NCBI GenBank assembly: GCA_037074705.1
Contig: CM073592.1
Span: 56,285,129 to 56,349,128, forward strand
From: Zhengitettix transpicula
Lineage: Eukaryota > Arthropoda > Insecta > Orthoptera > Tetrigidae
Direction: 5' to 3'
DNA length: 64,000 nt
The translations under genes were made by a program, and so were the position numbers. Of the stretch, positions 22,816 through 34,274 are shown one piece after another. Each line of letters opens with the position of its first letter. Position 1 is the first letter of the stretch. The notes under the pieces are model-generated. The model did no database searches, was not told the DNA's origin, and worked only from the letters and a program-made list of their open reading frames with translations.

Positions 22816-23789
22816 ACCTATTTTTTGCCAAAAATTATCAGATAAAATATATTTCCCATATTTTATATTTTAACATTTACAACTATCAGTTTTGAAGTGT
22901 ACAGAAACTGACGATACACTTTATACCGGTTGATTGCACTTCAGGTATTGCCATTTCTTTACAAGTTCATATTGGTCGGTAAATCTAGACATCTTATTTC
23001 CAAACCAAATTCTACGTCATGCTCCATTGACCTTATCGGGAAAATGGCTTCAAGGGAGTAAAATCATTTAATACTTGCACAGAAATTATAAAAAACACGA
23101 GAACTATTCTTGGCAGAAGATTTTTTTTTGTATAAATCTAAATTTTCAAATAAATTAATCGCATAACAGGAGAAAATAGACAAAATTAATTTTGATCTGT
23201 TTTTAATTTCATTCCACTATCTTCTAATGATAGAAGCTTATGCCATTCAATTATTTTTATTTTAATAGACTCCTTTGTCTGTATTTAACATTTTTTATCC
23301 ACGTTTATATGAAGTGTTTTTATTTATTTTTTAAAATTGTGCACATCTGAATCCGTTTAAGAGTAGACGAATTTAATTTATTACAAATAGCACGAATGTT
23401 TTGCATGTATTGACTTGTAAGAGTAAGAAGACACAATGTTTTGAAAGTTCCCTGAAAGATGGTCTTGGCTTGAACAAATTTTGCGCACAAGTTAAAACAC
23501 TCTTTTATTAATAATAAACTCTCTCTCTCTCTCTGGAGAATTGTCCCAAAAAAAGGCATAATAGTCAAAAAGGAGTGAAATTATGCAAAGTAAACTGATA
23601 TCCTAATTTTCGTATAATTACATTATTCTAAATGAAAAGATATTATTTGTTTGAAAGGATATTAATGTGGATTTTCCAATTTTTATTTATTTATTCATTA
23701 AATTCTCAAATATTATAATATTGAGATGCTACAAAATTCGTTGACACTATTTTTTAAAGTTTTATAAAAAGTGTTTCTCACAGATGATA

Positions 23790-23905
23790 ATCCATTTCCC
23801 GAAAACCAATCTTCGAAGATGACCCAGAATAGAACCTTGCGGAACCCCCTTCTCTATTTGTCCCTGCAAGAGATGGAATCCTTTAATGTCACTCTTTGTA
23901 TACTG
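23790..23905 (-). pseudogene. LINE reverse transcriptase scrap (GVPQGSILG motif)
   Basis: The minus strand encodes QIEKGVPQGSILGHL (motif at 23822-23848). This is the G-V-P-Q-G-S-x-L-G-P motif of non-LTR reverse transcriptases, just upstream of the catalytic YxDD block, with His replacing the usual Pro. Homology fades quickly on both sides and the catalytic Asp pair is not found. The CR1/Jockey group is likely. Confidence 0.6.
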
Positions 23906-24177
23906 TTACTTAACTAAGACGGAAACAAGATATTTGAGGTAATTTCAGTAAGTTGATTGCGTGACAATTTTTCTAAATGAATGCAAGTTTAATAAGATAC
24001 GGTAATTTTTTGTTTATGATTTTTATATTCTTTCGAGATGTTAAATAATTAGTGATAAATCTATTTTTTTAAAATAATATTTTACTTTAGGACTGTTTTT
24101 ATAAATAAGTTTTTAAAAAAAATTAGAAATGTTCTATAAATTTGTGATATGAAATTATTAGTTATTACAAATAATTG

Positions 24178-24265
24178 TGTTACCGTAGAAACATAACATA
24201 AACAACCAGATGAAATTACAAAAATGTACAAAAACGTCGTTGAGTTAAATAAAATATTTTAAAAT
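24178..24265 (-). repeat. Inverted repeat IR1, right arm
   Basis: The reverse complement matches 20569-20656, including a 29-bp perfect block at 24178-24207. Confidence 0.85.
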
Positions 24266-24339
24266 GTCTGCTACAATGTTCGTGTAATTTACCCTATTTT
24301 ATGAAAGGTGTGGAGGTGTTTTAATTTACCAAGACTCCA

Positions 24340-25350
24340 TTGCTGATTTGAAAGTTGTCCAAGAGTGTTGTGGTGTGTCTCCCCTCCCCCCTCCTCCACT
24401 CGGCGCGTTATAGGTGTCTTACCCACGTGTTCTGCGGTTCGTCTTCCTCAGGTGTAAGGGGCGTAGCGTCTCAGTTCGCGACCCCTCCGTCAGATGGCGC
24501 CACAAAGCCGAAGAACAAAACACGCACAGAGAGACACACACACACACGCACACGTACGAGGACACGGGACAGTGCCACGGACACGCGGAGAAGGTGCAAC
24601 AGCATCCAACACATCCAGCCAGTCTGCAGCCAGAGTCGAGACTAAAAGGCACTGAGCCCCGTCATCTCGAGGAAAGGCCCGGCTCGCGAAACAATGCCGA
24701 CTTTCGCATGCAAAAATATATAAGGCTCCTTATGACGAACTTTAACGTCATTCACGCCGAGAAAAGATGCTTTTTATTCCGTTCATTTCATATGAAAGGC
24801 CGGAACGCGGGCGCGAGGCTGAATGGCGCTGTGGAAACCCTCTACAATAAATACACTGTATTCTTCAGGCTCCTTTTCTCTTTGAGACAAAGAGACATAA
24901 TCGCAGAGCTGAGCTGAGAAGAAAAGGCGAAAAAGAGGCAAGAAACCCCCCCCCTCCCTGCGCCACGCCTGCATTCAGGGCGCCAACAATGTATCAACAC
25001 AATGCTGGCAAATTATTTTCAATTTAAGCACCCCCCCCCCCCTCTTCTTCCCCCGCCCCCCTTCAACCCCAATTCGCTTGTACGTGCATGCTCACGTGAA
25101 GCGGGAGGGGGCGTTCGACATGAATATGGAATTATTCACCGCGACAAAAGACTCTTTTACAAGATGACTTATTTTGGAGGCGACGACCGCGGCTGGAGCT
25201 AAAACGTTTAAGTGGCTTCAAAGGTAACAGGTGTGTAATCTTCGCTGTCGGCCGTTCACACCGCTCAAAAGGGTAAACATTTGCCACACTCAACAATACG
25301 GTTACGCCTCACTTGCCGAAGGAAGAGCTCGTGTTGCCTGTCAGATTAAG
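24340..25350. promoter_or_regulatory. GC-rich block 8 with C-rich and CA tracts, candidate regulatory region
   Basis: The largest GC-rich block of the window, about 1 kb. It includes a CA-rich tract (24534-24555), C-rich/poly(C) sequence (25031-25070) and many CpGs. The 167-codon plus frame (24414-24917) is the longest in the window, but it passes through the CA repeat and overlaps frames in other phases, with His/Thr runs and no domain. I read this as noncoding. A CpG-island-like promoter or first exon is possible. Homeodomain words are fewer than in the other islands. Confidence 0.3.
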
Positions 25351-25354
25351 GACT

Positions 25355-26525
25355 TGACCGAACACATACAGATTATCATGACGATCAAAGTACTAATATT
25401 ATACCTGAAATATTTATCAGTTTCAAATAATCAATATTTCTGAATTTGACATGACAAGATCAGATAATATAATAAAATATATTTCTGTGACTGATTGTAG
25501 TAGATTTCTAATTATCAACCAACATCCCAGTTAAATGCACTCATCTCCCCTGAAATTGAAAATTTATACTTCAAAACTCTAATATTTTCGTTGCATCTAC
25601 CAATTAATTCTTGCGTCTTTTCTTATGGAAATTTTATCAGTTTATCACTATAATAAAAATATAGACAGACAGCCAAGTGTCCGGGCTACCACTTCAATAG
25701 TTTGAATAATTTATCTCTGTCAACAGACAACATTTCCAAGCTATTTTAACAAGATGACTTTACGTTACAAGGGCAGCTAAGCGACTGCAAATATAATGTG
25801 ATGTTCCTAACTTTGGCGAAGTACAAATAACAAAATTTAATAAAATTGGGGTTACTATAATGTAGTTTAGAGCATAAATACAATCTATTAACAAAATGTT
25901 ACCAATTTTATGGAATATTTACATAATTTAATTAATTCGAAATATAAATAACTTAAACTTTCTCTCAAGGTTAAAGGCGCGTACTGAATCGGAACAATTT
26001 CGTATGTAAGTCAACATATCTGAAACAAAGCTACATCTATTAAAATTGCAAGAACAATCAACCTCGGTTATAGAGCCCCTCGAAGATTAAATACATTAAT
26101 AAAATAGTCAGTAACCACAAATAATTTTAACACTAATACAAGTAACAGAAGTTCATCTGACGTCGATGCCAAGAAAGAAATAAAACTAAAATACGCCAAT
26201 GAAATCTGAAAAGTTGGATATTTAATATAATTGATATATTTTGATCATAATAGTTGTATTTATTTGACTCAATTAATTATAAGTGAATAAACCAGTCAAA
26301 TGTGCCAGAACTATATATATATTTAATTAAATTAAAATTATAGCATCTTAATCAAATAAATAATTAATATAACACATCGTGCTAATGTTTATTTTATTAA
26401 TGTTCTAATTTTTTATGTTATTAGAAAATATATCTGACAAATTTGGCTGGGTGATTCATTTATTCTGATTTTAATCATTAACAATTACAGATTTGATATT
26501 GGGCCAGTCAAGTTTTGCAACTAAC
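25355..26525. other. AT-rich spacer, nothing recognised
   Basis: No gene, repeat family or structured RNA was recognised. Confidence 0.5.
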
Positions 26526-26528
26526 TCA

Positions 26529-26572
26529 CTTAAACTGACGAAAAGCTTAAGTTGGGACGAAACGTTGTATTT
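26529..26572 (+). ncRNA. Hammerhead-like core, weak stem II (PLE end)
   Basis: CTGACGA (26535-26541) and GAAACGTTGTA (26559-26569) are spaced like the other motifs, with 'aaagcttaagttgggac' between them. Stem II pairs poorly, so the copy is probably dead. No PLE coding region is adjacent. Confidence 0.4.
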
Positions 26573-26599
26573 ATTTTTATATTATATTCTTAATTTCTC

Positions 26600-27030
26600 A
26601 ATTACAAGAGCATAATAAATATCCAATTTTTTTGACTTTATTGTCTAATCTATTTATTTAGTTTTATTTATCCCATAGTTATAAATGTATGAGACAAAAC
26701 CGTTTATTCCGGAAAACTGTCACGTATTTAAGAATTTAAAACAGTTGGATTCTTTTCTTCCAAACAGTCCTAATTAGGGCTATAACCCGTGACTGTAAAA
26801 TCGTTAAGATACTGAAAGCAAGAGGTGTATTTGACATTACTTCAGAAATAAAGCCTTTTTATAGGTGAAAATTTGATACGATCGACAGAAGAACATCGAT
26901 TGAGAAAAAGATTGGATTTTTTTCTTTATGTTAGTTTATTGAAAATGTCAGGATATATTATGCACTAGACTTAGTTATATAATTTACCTAAATATATTAG
27001 TAACATAGATAAACACACGTAAGTGCATCT
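26600..27030. other. AT-rich spacer, nothing recognised
   Basis: No supported feature. Confidence 0.5.
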
Positions 27031-27036
27031 GAGAAG

Positions 27037-27125
27037 TAGGACAACCGTAGTTTATTCGCAATATTCTGACAGGCTCAACTACATGTTTCATCAGCGATGC
27101 AATTACCACCGTCAAAAACCGTCTC
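27037..27125 (-). mobile_element. Possible PLE-type terminal repeat
   Basis: On minus, 'ctgatgaaacatgtagttga' is followed by 'gcctgtcagaatattgcgaataaac'. The CTGATGA box and a related 'ctgatgaaactgt' at 42316-42328 (minus) suggest another PLE terminal family, but the second hammerhead box is not conserved. Confidence 0.25.
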
Positions 27126-27239
27126 ATAGTTTGAAGTCCTCACGTAACGACAGCAACAAATTGGCGAACGAAATCATGAGAACTATTTGACGGGACCAGC
27201 TTTTTCAGTTACCAACAAGAGAAACAAAAAAAAATCGGG

Positions 27240-27520
27240 GGGGGAGAAAAAACCTTAGCGTGGATATTGGGGAGCGCGTGATAAATGACACTCAGACCAA
27301 TCAAAAATTGTTTGAAAGCGGGGAAAATTATTAATGCATGCAGCGGACTGACAGGCGTGGCGAGTCTCATTTGTTTCCGTTCGGGTAATGACGGCTAATT
27401 AGCGATTGGTTACAGGAGAACACTCAGGAAGCACGCGCCGCCTGCATCGCGAAGCGGCAAAAAGCAGGCGAATCCCCGGAATACGCTCATCCGAATAAAC
27501 CGATCACATATGTTACGTAT
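27240..27520. promoter_or_regulatory. GC-balanced island 9, candidate cis-regulatory element
   Basis: Contains 'gtaatgacggctaattagcg' (27385-27404), two homeodomain words in 20 bp, and 'cgaataaaccgatcacat'. It is bounded on the left by a G-rich run (27237-27244). No frame is supported. Confidence 0.35.
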
Positions 27521-27524
27521 CTAT

Positions 27525-28127
27525 GACAGGGACAAAATATTTTGTGACAGGGGAAAATTTTGTGAGTGGAAAAAATATTCATATCATCCGTATTTTTTTT
27601 TTTTAGAAATAAATAAGTAATGGCAGTGGACGGTTGTTTTCACACACATTAAAAATTAAAAATTTCGGGTCCTGTTTTACTATTTTACTCTTACAGATTT
27701 CTATTCCCGTGAAGGTGTATTTAAGAAGGCAGAATTAGTAGTAATGGTGGACTTGATAGCTGCAGTTTTAGCATCAGGTTCTTAATTGCCTTGTCCTACG
27801 ATATTCAAATCAGCTTATAGAGACTGGGGTACGAATACGAATCTTTCGAGCAGCTGAGTTGTGTGACGTCAGCGAATAAGCTCGCGACGAACTTTGCCAT
27901 TAGCCTTATTTATATTTATTACAATTGTTGCGTCAACGTGTAGCTCAAAATTGTCGAGTGTATCCAACTTACTTTAATTTTTAACTTTATTTTTTATTAT
28001 AATCCATCTTTGTAACCTTAAAGAAGCTTTAAAAGTATTCATAATTCTGCAAAGTAAAACTTTCACCTGAATATATAATTCCAATAATGAAAAACAGAAT
28101 TCGTATACATAATGGAAAAGTTATTAA
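27525..28127. other. AT-rich spacer, nothing recognised
   Basis: Includes 'gtgacgtcagcgaataagc' (27863-27881), a CRE-like TGACGTCA in isolation. No gene is seen. Confidence 0.45.
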
Positions 28128-28692
28128 CTTACATACGTTTTTTTTTTTTAGGGCAACAGGCTACATGAGGGTAATCCACTTAGGGCAACTCCCCTTTAAT
28201 AGCATAGGAAGGGATTTGAAAGGGGGGATGCGAAAGGGTAGAGGAAGGTAGCCAAGGGTTAACTAGGGCCCCCGGGCTATATTTTAAGGATCCTACCCGG
28301 CATTCGCCTAAAGGAATGCAGGGAAAACCTTAGAAAAACCTGCATCGGGTAGGTCGGGCATTGGGTACTTGTCCCACGCCCTTCCGATAGCGGGAGAGGA
28401 GTTTGCTGTGGGGACGCAGCTTACCCCTCGCCATGCCTTGGCCTGTTTAGGAGGCAGCTGGCCGACTATTCCAATAGGAATAGCGGACAACTCTTGCCGT
28501 ATGCCCAAGGTCTGCGACCCCGGAGCATACACCTCCCAAAACAGACCGAGGTGCCTCGGCATGTGGGAACCTTAGTTCAAAAAAACCAGAGAGATGTGAG
28601 AGCATCCCCAAAGGTAGCCCCCGCCAGAGCTCTCTGGGAAGGTTCACCTGCGAGAAATCCTCTCGCAGGCTTACTTCATCCTTACATACGTT
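28128..28692 (-). repeat. Repeat A copy 6, full length with target-site duplication
   Basis: The reference copy of the family. It is bounded by a 12-bp direct repeat CTTACATACGTT (28128-28139 and 28681-28692). Immediately inside the left copy is a T run, i.e. a poly(A) tail on the minus strand, so the sense strand is minus and the length is about 540 bp. The 5' end carries a perfect 9-bp inverted repeat, CCTGCGAGA/TCTCGCAGG (28647-28669). No polymerase III A/B boxes or coding domain were recognised, although a 94-codon sense frame at its 5' side is also seen in copy 2. It behaves like a LINE-mobilised retroposon of unknown origin. Confidence 0.88.
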
Positions 28693-29009
28693 GGAAACTA
28701 TCGTTCCTTTGTATTTTATTTTTAATACCACGCCTGCAAGTTTCTTTCATTTTCCCGTACTACGTCATTGCCAGACGGGTTGCGTAACGATCTATGAATT
28801 TTTTTATATAATTGATACTAAATTCAATTTAATTTTCAAGAACTTAAATTCTAATATGTAGGTAACATTAACAGCAGAATTTATTCATTTTTTTATCGAA
28901 TAATAATATAATTAGGTCCTTTGTCCGTTCATTAAGGATTATTATGATGATTAACAGTCAAGTTACAAGTTATTTTGTAGCTCCTACAAAATTATATTTA
29001 TTAAATGTT

Positions 29010-29034
29010 TTAGTATATATATATATATATATAT
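29010..29034. repeat. (TA)n microsatellite
   Basis: About 12 TA units. Confidence 0.9.
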
Positions 29035-29054
29035 AAAATAGAGCTGAAATTTTG

Positions 29055-29378
29055 TCAATATAAAGTTAGAATAGGTCACCGCATCCTACATGTGAATTAT
29101 GCAAGGCGCCCTAACGGTTAAGCATGGCCTCTACGACTGCCCAAAGCACGACAACATTAAACGAGTCACAATTGATAAACACACAAGAAGGGAGATATGG
29201 AACTCAGTAGCGGCAATAAATAACCTTGTAAAATTTAGTAACTAAACGGGCAATCAAAATGTAATCTAACAAGATGAGTCTAAGGATAAGAATAATATGT
29301 TTATATAATAAAGAACAATTGTAGTATAATCAAGTCACCAATGACTTTTATGTTGATAAAAACTGTAAATAAATAAAT
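29055..29378 (+). pseudogene. LINE 3' end fragment, RNase H-bearing family, copy 1
   Basis: The plus strand keeps CELCKA and LYDCPKHD, the cysteine-containing C-terminal motif that follows RNase H in this LINE type, with a stop and frame shift between. The downstream match to the copy at 55750-56380 includes 'caataaataacct', 'aaatttag' and the 3' block 'caccaatgactttta' plus 'tgttga'. It ends in 'aaataaataaatag', a short-repeat tail as in LINEs. An internal deletion joins the 'agaataggtcac' block directly to the cysteine motif. Confidence 0.7.
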
Positions 29379-29379
29379 A

Positions 29380-30535
29380 GAATAGTTCTTTAGTGCATTA
29401 CGAATTTATCTATTAATCTGATCTATTCTTCTATACCACAACACAATTTTATTTTCTCCACATTTTTGACTTCTCAGGATTAAGTTCTCTTTCAAGAAAC
29501 TAAAGATACATTTCTCCTATTTTTAAGTATTTTTATGTAAATATTTCCTACGTATTCCTCAGAATCGAGAAGAAGAGAGTTCTTTTTCCTTCATTCCGGG
29601 CAACTTACCACGTGATGCACTGCAGATGTGAAACGTTCAGACGTGATAAAAACTCATTGTATACCCACATTTCTCAAGAATTTATAGAAAATGTATTTTA
29701 GAAGTGAAATTTCGGGGATAGGCCGTACGATTCGGATCATTCACCCATTAATCACAGATTTAATAAAACTATATAAAAAGAGAACTTGTTACAAAAAAGT
29801 TACAATGGTTTTATTTCGTACGTATATGATCACAATAAAAAAATGATCCATCAGTTTCCGTGTATAATTAAATACATGACGATGGTGGTCAAGTAGTAAT
29901 ACAGTGATCCAGCGACCTCAGGTAGTGACTTCAGATTTCTACAGGATCTAAAGTTAAAGTTGTCAGACTATAATAATATATTATGAGTTTAAGTAAATGC
30001 TAGATATTCATTTCGAAATGACAATTTTGTTACTAATGACTTTTTTATCGCTAGATAAAAAAGTCTGCTTCATTCGGTACAAATAAATTTATTTAAAAAA
30101 TTAAATAAAAATTAGAAAATATACCAAGTGAATAAGCGAAACCCTGCGAATTAGAAGCAGTCTACTGAAAATCACAATATATATATATAAAGAACAAAAC
30201 ACGTCTAAAATTATTATCAATGATGCAATGAAATAACACTTTGCTGTAGGGTAGGTTATGACTACGGTTAACTGTTTATTTGAGAATGGTTTAGTCAGGA
30301 AAAGCATAATTATTGCGTTTCATCAGTAGGTAGAGTTTAGTTGTCAGGGAACATCGAAATAGCTCTTCTGTTCTTAACATTTCCATTTATATGAACAAGG
30401 TTCATTCATTGAAAAGGGGAGTAGGAGATTATTCACTAAATAGTTCACTGAAACGTTTAAAACTGTATGGACGCTCCAATGCAGATGGTTTGGTACGTTG
30501 ACCGATATTATGCATCATTCAGGAATTATTTTTCT
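29380..30535. other. AT-rich spacer, nothing recognised
   Basis: Scattered small patches of GC but no supported frame or repeat. Confidence 0.5.
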
Positions 30536-30539
30536 ATCT

Positions 30540-31000
30540 TAATTTCCAAACCTTGGGAAGAAAAGAATTTGACGTGATGTCAAAGTGACGGAAGTGGGCA
30601 TCCTACCCGTATCTATTTACGTCTGAAGGAAAACCTTGAGGATGCCCTTGGTATTGTCGTAAGCAGACCGTGAGAATGTTGTTTCTGTTTTAGGAAGCAC
30701 GGTTAGTTTATTTGTTTCAAGAGACCGCCATCGTCTCCGACGTGGTCAGCAGCATCCGGGAAATCTGAAACGGAACGGAGCAGAGCGGCAGGAGTGACCT
30801 ACACAATACGCCGAGGGCTCTAGTTACGCGTAATTCAGTGCACAATGCGCCAGGTAGCTGCGGATCGGGTTTCAGAACTACTGGTAATTGCCGCATTCCG
30901 CCAGCACGCCTGGGAAAGTCCTCACTACGTTCCAGCCGAGTTCCGAAACTACGCCGATGGCCGAAGGCCGACGCTATCTACTAAGCACAAAATATTTTCA
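30540..31000. promoter_or_regulatory. GC-balanced island 10, candidate cis-regulatory element
   Basis: Contains 'gatgtcaaagtgacgg', 'gtttatttgtttcaag' (forkhead-like) and a CpG-rich right half. The 77-codon plus frame starting at 30845 has no domain. Confidence 0.3.
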
Positions 31001-31079
31001 ATTACAGTTCAACCTCAAAAGGAAAACAACCTGAAGATCCAGAACCAAACGAGATCTTTTACTAGACGCTTCATCTAAA

Positions 31080-32195
31080 ATGTCGCAAATGAAAAGTTAC
31101 GTTCATTATTTACGAATGCCTTATCTAATTAAACATCTTTTTCGTACACAATTCGATTGACCTTTCACAATTCTTTGAGTATAAGAGCTTATACAGTTTC
31201 ATATTTATCATTGCAATCTCATTGAATTGCCGGCTTCCACAAACAACATTTGATTTCTCCAAGGACTATACAGCTGCCACAGAGAAAACAGCCACTCACA
31301 TTGAAACGCCTATCTCGATAAATCACGGGGTGAAGCAAATTGCTCATATCAGTCGTTCCATATTTACAATTCAGGATCGGAGTCCAAAGATAAGTAATAT
31401 CTTAGATTTTGCGCTATTTCCATAATGAAAATATAATTAGTACCTTCATTCGGAGAATCGTTTTGTTAATTGGCTGTCGATCCATGACGTCGTTTTGCCC
31501 TCATTCCTTGGTCAAGTCGTAAATATTTACGATAACCGAGAACACCGATAACGTTATGTCACCGTTTATTTTTTCCTTAAACTCAGGAACAAAATTAATT
31601 CTGTTCTCTGAATTTTTAAATATATTCTAAAAATTTGTTGAGGTTACTGTGTATTTTCGCACTATCTTCTGAGATATGTATAATAAAATACGCGGTTTTG
31701 AGTATTCGAGTTGGCGGTCTGTTAAGCTCGGGGTCACTACGGAAGAAATAGGTGTTGAATATTTTGAACCATCAAATGTGGGTCTGTGCGACAAGACGAG
31801 AATTGACGTGAAAGAGATTCAAGAAATTTTCGATTGATTTACGAAGGGTAATTTAGTAATAATTCCCGCGAAACTCTTAGTGACTTCAGACACTGGATTA
31901 CAGATCATTGTAAAGTAGGTTGCCAGGCAACGGAATTTTGTATTTTAAAAATGGTTATTATCTGAGGAGAGAGCAGATTGAAAATTATAATTTATGAGGT
32001 TTAATGTAATTTAATGTGCTGAATAAATAAAAAATTTAAACGATGGAGAGAGTAAATTGAGTCTCATTTTCAGCCAAATAATAAAGATAAATTAAAACAA
32101 TTTTCATTTTTGATAATTATTTTAAAAAAATCTTTCCCAGTTCATAAATGTCACAGGACAGATTTTTTAAGAAGATATATGTATATATAAGAGTA
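31080..32195. other. AT-rich spacer, nothing recognised
   Basis: A 67-codon plus frame (31222-31425) is unsupported. No gene is seen. Confidence 0.5.
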
Positions 32196-32208
32196 TATAC
32201 ATAACAGG

Positions 32209-32600
32209 AACCTCGGCCTGTTTTGAGAGGTGTATGTTCCGGGCTCATCCCATTGGAACAGTCTGCCAGCTGCCTCCTAAACCGGTCAAGGCACGGTAAG
32301 GAGGAAGCTGCGACCCCACAGAAAACTCCTCTCCCGCCATCGGAAAGGTGTTGGAAGAGTACCAAATTCCCGACATACCAGATGCAGGTTTTTCTAGGCT
32401 TTTACCTGCATCACTTTTAGGCGAATTGCCGAGTAGGATCCTTAAACCATAGCCCGGGGGCCCTAGTTATCCCTTGTCTACCTTGCTCTACCTTTCCCCA
32501 TCCCCCCCCCCCTTTTACTGTCTCTCTCTCTCTCTCCTATGCTATAAGAGAAGAATTGCCATTATATGAATTTACCTATACACAGGCCTGTCTACACCTT
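32209..32600 (+). repeat. Repeat A copy 7, 5'-truncated
   Basis: Runs from 'cctcggcctgttttgagagg' to the 3' 'cctgtc' end. It is internally altered by a C13 run (32504-32516) and a (TC)n tract (32519-32536), which replaced the family block before 'cctatgctataa'. The 3' tail is decayed. Confidence 0.8.
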
Positions 32601-33718
32601 CTTCTTCGATAAGTATATAATATAATATACTCTTCACAGACTTAAAATAATGGTAATAGGAGACTTAAGCAGAGTGCGAACGCAACTCAGTGACGTCCAA
32701 TTTCTTAGTTTAAACTATATTAACCGCTAATGAGGCTAGCTTAGTCCCGATGGTTTACAGCGGACTACCGTTACTAGTGATTATTACCGTAAAAAATAAA
32801 AGTGTTTCTTATACTTTGCATACAATAATTTCAGGGTTCAATTCATAAGTGGCCACGAGCGTGAGAGAATGTAATTCACGTATGATATTCGGCCCATCGA
32901 TTATCGTCAAACGAAATTGAAAATGTCTGATCAAGGAAACAATATTGTATTAATGACAGAATCACAAAGAATCTGCAGATAAAGGACGTAGAAGAAAATT
33001 TTCTGCAAACGTGTAACAGTAGTATGTAGAAATTGTCTCATTTTTTACAACACTTTCAGCTTGACCAGGTAGACTATTTTTTTATTTCTAGTTGTGTACA
33101 ACTATCAGTAACTAAAACAGATATACTTTGATATTTGACTAGTTTTTTCGATTTTATTCTAGACTAAGGGGTTATAATCAAACAGCTAATTTTTTTTTCT
33201 GCATGGGTATGTTATTATTTTTATCTCAACATTGTTCAAATAGTTCCTTTAGTTCCGTCGTGAAGAATGATTTATATAAGGACAATGAACTGAATTTTAC
33301 CTTATACAAGTAATTATTTAGACGCTTGATATTCAACATCACACCATTGGATTCATTACCGAGGCATCCTGGATTTTCCACGTCACGTAGAATACTGATA
33401 AGTTAACTTTTTTTTCTCGCAAATCGTTCGGTATGTGGCGCACATATGCGGCGCAGGAGCAAGAAGCATGGAATCTAGTTCCAGCGCAAGCGACGTGTCT
33501 GCGGTCCGCGGGACGTGTAAGAAATTGCAAGAAACCCTGGTTCGAATTCTTAATAAGGTGAATTTCCAAGCTTTTTCTTTAAAGTCAGCACGACTGCCAG
33601 CAAATGTTAGAGAATTAGTTTATCGAGATCAAGGTTCGCAAAGTAGTGTCTGACTGAAACGTAATCGTTTGCTCCTTACTCGTCGAAAATTTCGTGGAAA
33701 GTTTCTTCATACCAAATG
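32601..33718. other. AT-rich spacer with one short shared block
   Basis: 'gagtgcgaacgcaactcagtgacgt' (32671-32695; given as 'gagtgcgaacgcaac' plus 'tcagtgacgt') recurs inverted at 60358-60385. The 72-codon frame at 33435 is unsupported. No gene is recognised. Confidence 0.4.
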
Positions 33719-33785
33719 AAAAAAATTACGTCTGATTGAAAATAATGTATAAGAAAGGTATACAAATCAGACAAAAAGGGTAATA

Positions 33786-33832
33786 TAAATACCACAAAAC
33801 GTTTGTGGGATCCTTGTCCCTTTCTTCAGCTG
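33786..33832 (-). ncRNA. Hammerhead-like motif with damaged core (PA-1)
   Basis: On minus, CTGAAGA (33823-33829) and the AGGGA/TCCCA stem II are present, but the following GAAAC is CAAAC (33800-33804). This changes an invariant G and should abolish cleavage. Confidence 0.5.
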
Positions 33833-33866
33833 CTAAAAAGAGCTTAGAGAAACACAACTGCACTTG

Positions 33867-34274
33867 TTAGTTGACAACGCTCAAAAGCGACGGAAACGCA
33901 ACGACAATGAAAAAACAGAAGGTTTGGTGTAATAATAAGGGATCATAACAATTATTGAGTTTAATAGTGTCTGTTTGTACATTAATAGCTGTGATGTTTG
34001 ATTTAATGTGAAGCATCTCTGAAATGAGTCTGGAATTGTGCCTGGTGTCAATGTCTAAAATCTTAGCATTTTGCCAATAAAATGTATGTTTAGAATTGAT
34101 TATATGTTTGGATAATAAATAATGTTTAACAATGGGAAGTTTGATATTAGATATATGTTCTTTGATACGTGTTTTAATGGAACGTTTTGCTTGCCCTATG
34201 TAGCAGGAATTGAGATTTTGTAAACAATAATGTTTGCTGTAGGTGTCAAGTGGGTCCTTGTGGTTTTTAATCAA
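33867..34274 (-). pseudogene. PLE GIY-YIG endonuclease domain (partial)
   Basis: The 135-codon minus frame has NSCYIGQAKRSIKTRIKEH, the YIG and Arg-containing first half of the PLE-type GIY-YIG nuclease, then HTFYWQNAKILDIDTRHNSR and LISEMLHIK with the conserved Glu. In PLEs this domain nicks target DNA for insertion. The first strand, normally VYKIxC with paired cysteines, is disrupted (HYCLQNLNS), and no reverse transcriptase precedes it, so it is inactive. The ATG is arbitrary because the true protein began far upstream. Confidence 0.8.

Larger units (their letters stand above)
20800..23780. other. Very AT-rich interior between IR1 arms
   Basis: Apart from the H repeats, no frame or family is recognised. 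It may be the decayed inside of one large element bounded by the inverted arms, or simply old repeats. Confidence 0.4.

Noticed and set aside
24414..24917. 167-codon plus frame, the longest in the window
   Set aside because: It runs through a CA repeat and overlaps other frames in a stop-poor GC-rich block, with His/Thr runs and no domain. Treated as noncoding.
28494..28787. 97- and 94-codon frames on both strands as genes
   Set aside because: They lie inside repeat A copy 6. One of them is discussed only as a shared frame within the repeat.
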